The position numbers and the translations under genes were made by a program. DNA of 21,479 nucleotides from Latescibacteria bacterium UBA6620 (GTDB lineage: Bacteria > Latescibacterota > UBA2968), in the NCBI GenBank assembly GCA_002433075.1, contig DJHM01000052.1, forward strand, positions 1 through 21,479, in the 5' to 3' direction. The notes beneath the pieces were generated by a model. It ran no database searches. It was not told where the DNA came from and saw only the letters and a program-made list of their open reading frames with translations. Positions 15,776-21,479 of the stretch are shown piece by piece. Positions within the stretch are counted from its first letter, which is position 1; each line of letters begins with the position of its first letter.

Positions 15776-16933
15776 CTACCGATCGATGCGGTGTGCTTCG
15801 ATGTAGTCCCAGTTGATCTTGTATCCCATTCCCGGCTCGGTCGGAACCGTGACGTAGCCCGCTTTGTCCATCGGGTCGCAGATTTCCTCCAGGTAAGGCT
15901 GCGGGGTGTCGTAGTCGACGCCCGGCGCGAGCAGTCCGCGTTCGTAGTAGGTACAGACGTCCTCACTCGTTGCGCCCAGAATCTGGAGGTTGGCGAATCC
16001 AGCCATGTGCATCTCGCATTTCACACCAGCGGCTTCAGCGATGGCGGCCATCTTGATGCATCCGGTGATGCCCCCCCGAAGTATGTCGATCCGGGTCATG
16101 TCGGAGGCGCCTCGGGCGATCCAGTCGAAGCGGGTGTAGATGCTGCCCGCTGCGATTTCGGGGGACAGGATGGGAATGGTGAGTTCACGGGCCAGCTTTT
16201 CGTAAGGACCGACACGATACTCGTTCATGGGGTGTTCGTACCAGTAGAACCCGAGCCGTTCGAGTTCGCGTCCTACGATGAACGCGTCTTCGTAGGTTCG
16301 ATACGTGCCCCACGGGTCGAAGCTCAGGACCATGTGGTCACCGACCGCATCCCGTACGGCCTGGCAGCAGCGGATGTCCCACTCGATGTGCGAAGGACGA
16401 CCCGGATCCGATTGACCCGTTTCCGGGTCCCAGAAATAATAGGGATGAATCTTGTAGTGGGTGTAGCCCTCCGCCTTGCAGGCGAGGGCGTGGGCGGCAT
16501 AATCTTCGGGCGAGCCCATGTTCGGAAAGGTGCTGCCATACGCTCTGACCCGTTCCCGACATCCCCCCAGGAGCTTGTGTACCGGCACCCCGAAAGCTCG
16601 AGCCTGCAGGTCCCACAGCGTCATGTCGACGACGCTGAGGAGATTTTCGGGAATGTTGGCGACCCACATCCAGTGCCAGAATTTCTCTCGATCGAACGGA
16701 TCGTGACCGACGAGCATCTGTTTAAGACGACCGGTCAGGACATTGATCTGATCGGCTGTCATGCCGTCCTGGTCTCCGTGCCCGTGTCCCCCGAAATAGT
16801 AGCCCTCGGCGCCTTGATCGGTCAGGATCTTCGTGAGCGTCTGCGTGACGGTTGTCGCCTCCAAGCACTTGCCATTCCTGAAGGCCTTCCTGGGAATGCT
16901 GAATGGGATGACCTGAAGGTCTGTGACTTTCAT
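15776..16933 (-). CDS. Mandelate racemase/muconate lactonizing enzyme family protein
   Basis: 385 residues from ATG 16933 (MKVTDLQVIPFSIPRK); the 21 residues upstream of it do not look coding. An intact enolase-superfamily enzyme: N-terminal cap up to about 125, then the barrel with catalytic Lys in THYKIHPYYF, metal ligands Asp in VLSFDPWGTY, Glu in YWYEHPMNEY and Glu in ILSPEIAAG, and a His in KCEMHMAGF. The C-terminus loops back with EPGMGYKINWDY. It would abstract a proton alpha to a carboxylate, as in acid-sugar dehydratases or racemases; the substrate is unknown. It is only distantly similar to the disrupted MR/MLE gene at 3167-4295. It lies between the folate cyclo-ligase-like gene (108 bases upstream) and fliG (4 bases downstream). 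Confidence 0.9.
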   Translation of the reverse strand: MKVTDLQVIPFSIPRKAFRNGKCLEATTVTQTLTKILTDQGAEGYYFGGHGHGDQDGMTADQINVLTGRLKQMLVGHDPFDREKFWHWMWVANIPENLLSVVDMTLWDLQARAFGVPVHKLLGGCRERVRAYGSTFPNMGSPEDYAAHALACKAEGYTHYKIHPYYFWDPETGQSDPGRPSHIEWDIRCCQAVRDAVGDHMVLSFDPWGTYRTYEDAFIVGRELERLGFYWYEHPMNEYRVGPYEKLARELTIPILSPEIAAGSIYTRFDWIARGASDMTRIDILRGGITGCIKMAAIAEAAGVKCEMHMAGFANLQILGATSEDVCTYYERGLLAPGVDYDTPQPYLEEICDPMDKAGYVTVPTEPGMGYKINWDYIEAHRIDR

Positions 16934-17041
16934 TGGGACGCTCGTGGTGTCGCGGTTCGCAATGAGAATCGTCCGTGAAGACCAAGGACGATACACCCAC
17001 GATAAGTATGGATGGCCAGAGGAAGAAGCGGAACGTGGTGT

Positions 17042-17818
17042 TCAGCTGGAACCTTTGGTCGGAAGGAGGTCTTTGAGCAAGGGCATCTCGTCTAGGTCCT
17101 CCTCTGTGAGGCGAGACCAGTTGATCCCGCGGGGGGCGGGGAGCGGGTCGTCGATGAGGAGGGTCCGGGTGGGGGTTACGATTCCGGCGAGGGGTAAGTC
17201 GTTGTCGTCCCGAGGGATGGAAGCAAGCACCTGGGCGTCGTGAACGGTCGTGTAGACCGGAGCTGGAGGATGGCCGAGTTCACGAAGGATCGCGTACTCG
17301 ATGTCGCTATACCCCTCCCCTTTACCGCATCGATGACCCAGGGCATCGACGGCCACGGAACCACACACGATCGCATCCATCGCGGGCAGGTCGTGGACGG
17401 GAATGTCGTCCGCCCATTCGTCCATCCCGGACAGACTCGCCGCTTTTCGGAATGCTTCGGGGGGAATCACGTCCGGATCGAGACGCTTGAATCCGCCGCG
17501 GAGTCGCGGGGTCGGAACGTAGATGGTCTTGCCGTGTTGAAGAGCCCGTGATTTGACCGGAGGTTGAGGCGCGTCGGGGTTGACCTTGATACGCTTGGCT
17601 GCTGCGATCTGGGGGATGTCGAGCAGACGATCGGCGGCGATCGATGCCCCGACGAAGTTCGGAATCCGACCGTGCGGTGGGAACGGAAAAGCGGCAAACC
17701 CTTCGGCTTCGAGGTGGTCCCACACGTGCTGGCGAGCGGCTTGTTTGGTTCGCACGCGACCGTCGTTCTCCAAAGGAAAGGGCGAAACGAATCGAGTTGC
17801 GTCGCCCTGTGATGTCAT
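17042..17818 (-). CDS. 5-formyltetrahydrofolate cyclo-ligase family protein
   Basis: 258 residues. It would convert 5-formyl-THF to 5,10-methenyl-THF using ATP in the cytosol. An N-terminal KQAARQHVWDHLEAEG helix carries the basic residue expected to contact ATP. PNFVGASIAADRLL and IYVPTPRLRGGF follow, then the family signature GKGEGYSDIEYAIL in place of GxGxGYYD, then PVYTTVHDAQVL. The protein is longer than E. coli YgfA (about 180) and resembles the MTHFSD-like branch. It starts 11 bases after the stop of the small charged protein gene, so these two form an operon. No Shine-Dalgarno sequence is visible, so it may be translated by coupling with the upstream gene. Folate role is by family; the exact reaction is untested. 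Confidence 0.85.
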   Translation of the reverse strand: MTSQGDATRFVSPFPLENDGRVRTKQAARQHVWDHLEAEGFAAFPFPPHGRIPNFVGASIAADRLLDIPQIAAAKRIKVNPDAPQPPVKSRALQHGKTIYVPTPRLRGGFKRLDPDVIPPEAFRKAASLSGMDEWADDIPVHDLPAMDAIVCGSVAVDALGHRCGKGEGYSDIEYAILRELGHPPAPVYTTVHDAQVLASIPRDDNDLPLAGIVTPTRTLLIDDPLPAPRGINWSRLTEEDLDEMPLLKDLLPTKGSS

Positions 17819-17829
17819 TTATGTAGGGA

Positions 17830-18048
17830 TCAGCCCTTGGCGGCTTGTTCTTTTTCGTAAGCCTCACGCTCCTCGGCCGAGTAGACTTTCATGTGGTAAG
17901 GGGGCCCCGCGAGGATGTCGAGTGCTTTCTGGTCGCCCTTACTTGCTTTCTGGATCAGCTTGGTGCGGTTGGCGCGCTCTTTGGCCTTTCGTTCGGCCAA
18001 GGTCATGGGCTTGGCTGCCGGTTTTTCTTCCTTCTTTTCTTCGGCCAT
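17830..18048 (-). CDS. Small charged hypothetical protein
   Basis: 72 residues, not recognised. The first 15 residues are Lys/Glu/Ala-rich (MAEEKKEEKPAAKP), then a basic helical segment LAERKAKERANRTKLIQKAS, then GDQKALDILAGPPYHMKVYS and an acidic tail. No signal peptide or membrane segment. The 11-base spacing to the folate cyclo-ligase-like gene and the same strand support a real gene. The presence of a well-placed candidate promoter upstream also helps. It may be an RNA- or ribosome-associated protein given its charge pattern, but that is a guess. Confidence 0.65.
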   Translation of the reverse strand: MAEEKKEEKPAAKPMTLAERKAKERANRTKLIQKASKGDQKALDILAGPPYHMKVYSAEEREAYEKEQAAKG

Positions 18049-18143
18049 CTGCTCTGGTTCCTTTCCGTCGCCCGGGCATAAAATTGGTTTAACTGTTTGA
18101 ATTATCGTCGTTTATGCAGGTTTCCCGAGCCACTATATCGATA

Positions 18144-18174
18144 ATAATCAATGCACTTTCCCGCAGGTTGTCAA
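18144..18174 (-). promoter_or_regulatory. Promoter candidate for the small protein / folate operon
   Basis: A perfect TTGACA (18174-18169, minus strand) is followed 19 bases later by GATTAT (18149-18144), within an AT-rich island in an otherwise GC-rich region. The spacer is two bases longer than ideal. The start codon of the small charged protein is about 95 bases downstream. Confidence 0.4.
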
Positions 18175-18229
18175 GGGGGGAAGGGGCGAGGACGCTCAGA
18201 CAGCCCCGGATGCGTGGGGGGAAATGTCC

Positions 18230-19060
18230 TCAGATGCTAGTTGGGAAGGGCTCGCTGTCTTCGGATCGAGGTCGTTTTCCCCAGACCATCAATCCCGGTC
18301 GGCCGGCAGATTGGCCTGCGGTCTGGACGTTTTCCGGGTCCCGATAACCGATTCGCACCATCCTGCGGATCCGATCGCTCTGATTGATTCGGGACCCGTG
18401 GATGGTGTGAATGCAGAAAACGACGACGTCTCCACGTTTGGCGGGCACGGGAACTGTGTTCTCGAGGTCGTAATCGTTCGTAGGGAGATGAGGCGTACAC
18501 GATGTACCGTCCGGGTTCTGGACGATGTGATCGAGCGCTCCGACTTTGTGAGACCCCGCCAGGAAGCGGATACATCCGTTCGAATCGTCCGTATCGTCGA
18601 GATGTACCAGGCAGTCGATGTATCGCCCGTCCTCGTGTTTGTAGAAGGCCCAGTCCTGGTGCATCGGAAACGGGTGGCCCATCTCAGGCGGTTTGGCGTG
18701 CAAGGTGGTGTGATGGAGTTCCACGTTCGGACCCAGCAGATCGGCGATTGCACCGGCCAGTCTGGGATGCGTGACGGCGTTACACCACGCCCTGGAGTAG
18801 CGATGGAGGTCGTGCAGGGCAATCAGCTCGGATTGCTGCTCCGTTTCTTCGTCCATATAGACACGTCGCCACGGTCCGCTCCAGCCGGGCCCTCGATTGG
18901 CCCAGGTCCCGATCTGCCAGTCGAGTTCTTCAGCCATCGTGTCGATTTCTTCATCTGTGTAAACCGAGGGGATGTGGAGGTAGCCGTTCTCCTCGTAGAA
19001 CGCCACCTGTTCCTCGTCCAGCACGTTGAGGGTGGTCTGAGCGACATCAAAACCCGCCAT
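18230..19060 (-). CDS. Phytanoyl-CoA dioxygenase (PhyH) family oxygenase, second copy
   Basis: 276 residues from ATG 19060, which has AGGAG nine bases upstream; the start 17 codons earlier is less likely. The ORF begins MAGFDVAQTTLNVLDEEQ and continues with FYEENGYLHIPSVYTDEEI, the usual PhyH N-terminus. Metal ligands are His134 and Asp136 in FPMHQDWAFY. The C-terminal His lies in VVVFCIHTIHGSRINQSDR, and an Arg-rich strand IRRMVRIGYRDPEN gives the 2-oxoglutarate contact. SNGCIRFLAGSHK is the conserved turn of small-molecule PhyH enzymes. The substrate is unknown. It is divergent from the response regulator/cyclase gene, 139 bases apart. Confidence 0.9.
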   Translation of the reverse strand: MAGFDVAQTTLNVLDEEQVAFYEENGYLHIPSVYTDEEIDTMAEELDWQIGTWANRGPGWSGPWRRVYMDEETEQQSELIALHDLHRYSRAWCNAVTHPRLAGAIADLLGPNVELHHTTLHAKPPEMGHPFPMHQDWAFYKHEDGRYIDCLVHLDDTDDSNGCIRFLAGSHKVGALDHIVQNPDGTSCTPHLPTNDYDLENTVPVPAKRGDVVVFCIHTIHGSRINQSDRIRRMVRIGYRDPENVQTAGQSAGRPGLMVWGKRPRSEDSEPFPTSI

Positions 19061-19199
19061 GGATCCATACTCCTGGAAATCGTGATTGTAGAACCCCACA
19101 ACACCTCCCAATTTAGCCCTCGTTGTGGCTGAACGGGTAGAGAAAACACAGTTCCCATCGGAGTCTTACCGGGAAGACTCCAATCTACGGACAGGGTAG

Positions 19200-20538
19200 A
19201 TGACAGTCGAAGAAGATCCACAGGGCGAAATCCTCATCGTCGTCGACGCCCCGGACATGCTGAGGATTCTTACGCGGATTCTTGAACGATCGGGACACCG
19301 GCCCAGGGCCTCACTGACCGGGCGTGACGCGCTGCAACAGGCACAGAACCAGCCGCCCGACTTGATTGTACTCGATGTGAATATGCCCGACATGAGCGGG
19401 TTCGAGGTGTGTCGCGCGCTCAAGGCAGATGAGCGGACACGGTCGGTTCCGGTGCTGTTCGTGAGCGGCGCCGGAAAGCTGGAGAGCAAGTTGGAGGGGT
19501 TTGACGCCGGCGCCGTCGACTATCTGGCCAAGCCTATTCAGGCCAGGGAAGCGGTGGTTCGCATCCGCACGCATCTCAGGCTACGCGAAGCCGAGAAAGA
19601 GATCCTAGAAGCCAACCGCATGCTGGAGGAACGGGTGGAGGAGAGGACCCGAGAGTTGTTCCAGCTGATGTCGATTCGTTCCGAGCCAGTTTCTGATGTT
19701 CCTGGAGAAGTCCCAGATCACGGACGTGCAGCTAGCCGACCAGGCACAGTACGATATATCCGTCATGTTCACGGACATCAGAGACTTCACCTCGCTGTCG
19801 GAACAGATGGGCCCGCAGGAGAATTTCAATTTCCTCAATTCCTATCCCCAACGGGTCAGTCCCGTAATTGGACGCCACCACGGGTTCGTCGACAAGTTCC
19901 TGGGCGTCGGGATGATGGCGCTGTTTCCAGAGCATCCCTCCAATGGGATGGATGCAGCCATTGCCCTTCAAAGGGAAGTGACGGTTTACAACGGACACCG
20001 GGCGAGTGTGGGCTACGACCCCGTCCGAATCGAGTCCAGCCTGCACACAGGGAGTGTGATTCTGGGGATCATCGGGGAAGAAGCGCGGATGCAGGGGACG
20101 GTCATCGCCGATGCCGTCAATCTGGCGTCGCGCCTGGAGAATCTGACCAAGCTCTACGGCGTGGACATCCTGGTGAGCGAGACGACCCTGGAAAGCATCG
20201 ACGATCCGGATCGCTATGAGACCCGGTTTCTGGATGAGGTGCGGGTCAAAGGGAGGAACGAGCCCGTCAAGATCTATGAGGTCTTCGACGGAGCGCCGGA
20301 CGAGGAAATCGAAGCGAAGCTTTCAATCAAGCCCGCCTTTGAAGCCGCGCTCGAGCAGTATAGGCAGGGCGGCTTCCAGACGGCTCGCGAAGGGTTCGAA
20401 ACGGTCCTGGCCGACCGACCCGAGGACCAGGCCTCAAAGGTCTTCCTTGATCGCTTGCACACGTCGAACAGAACGGCTTCGATGGAGAGTGGGACGGGAT
20501 TCAGGTGTTCAGACACTGACGGTGGCTTGCGTGGTTGA
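19200..20538 (+). pseudogene. Response regulator/class III adenylate cyclase fusion, frameshifted
   Basis: Residues 1-125 are a receiver domain: ILIVVDAPDM, the phosphoacceptor Asp59 in LIVLDVNMPDMSG, Ser89 in LFVSG and Lys111 in YLAKPI. One acid-pocket residue is Ala17. A coiled coil (about 126-155, REAEKEILEANRMLEERVEE) leads to the cyclase. Near 19671 the frame shifts so that the cyclase RFVPSQFLMFLEKSQITDV continues in another frame to 20538. The class III catalytic domain has MFTDIRDFTSLSEQ (first metal Asp pair), the adenine-selecting Lys in VDKFLG, and the VNLASRLE transition-state Asn/Arg. The second metal Asp (usual GDA or GDG) is Val in GVGMMALF. A C-terminal helical tail (AFEAALEQYRQGGFQTAREG) resembles a TPR. 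It would make cAMP in response to phosphorylation, if active. As read, the product is a truncated receiver. Confidence 0.85.
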
Positions 20539-20575
20539 GGTGGACCTGCGTCGCTTTTCGTCCGAGGATACGGGC

Positions 20576-20923
20576 GTGAAAGCGACGCTCTTCAGTCTGG
20601 TCGATCAGGTGGATCTGGCTCTGCGCACGTGGTTACTCGCGCATATGGCCCAGATCGCGACGGCGATCACGGGCGCCCTCCTGGTGATCTTCGGCGACGA
20701 CATCAATCGGTTCGTCAAGCGCCGGGTGGGGCATCGGCATTTCGCCATCCGGACGCTGGCCTTCGTCCTCCTGTGCGGGTTCGGCTATGGATTGATGGCG
20801 GTTTTCCTGGCGCCGGGGATCATTGCGGTCCTGAGATACTTCGGGAATCAGTACATCCTGCTGACCGTGGTTGGAGCGTTCGTCTGGATCGGGGTGATGG
20901 CGGAGCGGAAGCGGTATATGTAG
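20576..20923 (+). CDS. DUF3392 family inner-membrane protein
   Basis: 115 residues from GTG 20576, which has GAGG eight bases upstream; a GTG at 20531 is also possible. Three membrane segments are visible: MAQIATAITGALLVIFG, then TLAFVLLCGFGYGLMAVFLA, then YILLTVVGAFVWIGVMA. The loop GDDINRFVKRRVGHRHF after the first segment and the C-terminal AERKRYM match the DUF3392 family, best known from gammaproteobacteria. Function is unknown. It lies 37 bases downstream of the cyclase gene on the same strand, so it is likely co-transcribed with it, and it precedes a 63-residue ORF. Confidence 0.75.
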   Translation: MKATLFSLVDQVDLALRTWLLAHMAQIATAITGALLVIFGDDINRFVKRRVGHRHFAIRTLAFVLLCGFGYGLMAVFLAPGIIAVLRYFGNQYILLTVVGAFVWIGVMAERKRYM

Positions 20924-20934
20924 GGAGTCAATCG

Positions 20935-21126
20935 ATGAAACGTGGACGAGAGAACTCAGATGTAGAGAAATTCTCGGAGGCTGAAGGGATCGAGCGCAAG
21001 TATCGGTATCGGTCCTTGATCCTGAAGAGGAAGATCAAGCTGCCCCGAGTCGTAGCACGCGGAATGGTAGGTCCGGACTGCGCGGTTCATCTATACAGCC
21101 AGGAGGTCGGAAAGAAGGCCGGTTGA
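20935..21126 (+). CDS. Small basic hypothetical protein
   Basis: 63 residues, starting ATG 20935 with GGGAG seven bases upstream and 11 bases after the DUF3392 stop. The sequence MKRGRENSDVEKFSEAEG is followed by a very basic stretch (YRYRSLILKRKIKLPRVVAR) and ends HLYSQEVGKKAG. No recognised domain, signal peptide or membrane segment. Spacing, ribosome binding site and a terminator shortly after its stop argue that it is real, but the sequence gives no function. Confidence 0.5.
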   Translation: MKRGRENSDVEKFSEAEGIERKYRYRSLILKRKIKLPRVVARGMVGPDCAVHLYSQEVGKKAG

Positions 21127-21152
21127 CCTGCCTGTTTCGCCGTTTCAATTCT

Positions 21153-21185
21153 GCGCCCTGTTCTGATGAGCGGGGCGTTTTCGTT
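21153..21185 (+). terminator. Intrinsic terminator after the cyclase/DUF3392 unit
   Basis: CGCCC (21154-21158) pairs with GGGCG (21173-21177) around a 14-base loop and is followed by TTTTCGTTT. It begins 27 bases after the stop of the small basic ORF, in the plus direction. The rest of the gap up to 21323 shows no recognisable gene. Confidence 0.6.
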
Positions 21186-21323
21186 TATGGGGGAGAAACA
21201 GGATCCAGCAGATTTTTCTTTATCCAGAAAAACGATGGGAACCTTTCTTCGGCGCCATCGTCTAATCGACTGTGAGCACTTACTTACCAGTGGCCGCCAA
21301 CGGCTCACCCACGGAAAAAACCG

Positions 21324-21479
21324 CTACGGAGGGGGTTTCTGGCGGAGGCTGGGTTCAGCAGGCTTCAACGCAGCTATTACCCGACGAGCCTGCTCGAATA
21401 CCTTTGGCCCTTCGGAATATAGTTGAAACAGTTCGGTCAACACGGCCCGACCTTCTTCGATCGGTGCGACCGCGAAGCT
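21324..21479 (-). CDS. Partial unknown protein, C-terminal end
   Basis: An open minus-strand frame enters from the right edge and ends at TAG 21326-21324, giving 51 residues: SFAVAPIEEGRAVLTELFQL, then YSEGPKVFEQARRVIAALKP and a Pro-rich tail. The helical, amphipathic pattern looks coding. It is not assigned to a family. Its reading frame is convergent with the cyclase operon, which fits the terminator between them. Confidence 0.45.
   Translation of the reverse strand, partial: SFAVAPIEEGRAVLTELFQLYSEGPKVFEQARRVIAALKPAEPSLRQKPPP

Noticed and set aside
15770..16978. Long plus-strand open frame (402 codons) opposite the second MR/MLE gene
   Set aside because: It is the antisense shadow of a well-motifed enzyme; the GC-rich codon pattern leaves the opposite strand open, and its translation has no recognisable domain.
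18230..18575. Possible second gene overlapping the end of the PhyH gene
   Set aside because: Frame is an out-of-phase shadow with no family match.
21127..21323. Possible tRNA or small RNA in the right-hand gap
   Set aside because: No cloverleaf or T-loop consensus (GGTTCRA) was found; only a terminator and short hairpins are supported.

Overview
The window comes from a GC-rich bacterial chromosome and is mostly coded on the minus strand. The gene content suggests a Latescibacterota/Poribacteria-like environmental lineage: two phytanoyl-CoA-dioxygenase paralogues, two mandelate racemase/muconate lactonizing enzymes (MR/MLE), a DUF6785-type membrane protein, a SAF-domain oxidoreductase, a tiny secreted dockerin-like protein and a response-regulator/cyclase fusion. 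This assignment is inferred from gene families and was not tested by phylogeny. No rRNA, tRNA, CRISPR array, insertion sequence or phage gene was seen.

Layout. (1) 1-1349, minus: a compact operon of a frameshifted sigma-70-family factor, a membrane anti-sigma factor with a DUF4384-like sensor domain, and the first 47 residues of a secreted caspase-like protein that runs off the left edge. A DUF4097 lipoprotein is divergent (1493-2422, plus) and is followed by a good intrinsic terminator. (2) 2661-5074, minus: a P-loop kinase-like protein with a changed Walker A lysine, then a disrupted MR/MLE gene and a disrupted cupin gene. (3) 5275-9174, minus: an intact type IIA topoisomerase pair (ParE-like then ParC-like) with a candidate promoter and a strong terminator. 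(4) 9437-13408, minus: SAF oxidoreductase, dockerin-like peptide and a large DUF6785 membrane protein. (5) 13496-13849, plus: a four-helix-bundle (S23-type) gene with a premature amber codon. (6) 13903-19060, minus: PhyH, FliG, MR/MLE, a 5-formyltetrahydrofolate cyclo-ligase-like protein, a 72-residue charged protein and a second PhyH. (7) 19200-21126, plus: a frameshifted response regulator/adenylate cyclase, a DUF3392 membrane protein and a 63-residue ORF. A partial minus-strand ORF runs off the right edge.

How it fits together. The left operon looks like a complete signalling module: sigma factor, membrane anti-sigma sensor, caspase-like effector and an envelope lipoprotein. The middle and right carry small-molecule oxidation, dehydration and transport functions typical of organic-matter scavengers, interspersed with housekeeping genes (topoisomerase, FliG, folate).

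A notable global signal is that five genes carry reading-frame lesions (sigma factor, cupin, MR/MLE, four-helix bundle, cyclase) and a sixth, the DUF4097 lipoprotein, may have one at its start. The long topoisomerase, FliG, SAF and DUF6785 genes are clean. Either accessory genes are decaying in this lineage or the assembly has local indel errors; raw reads would decide.
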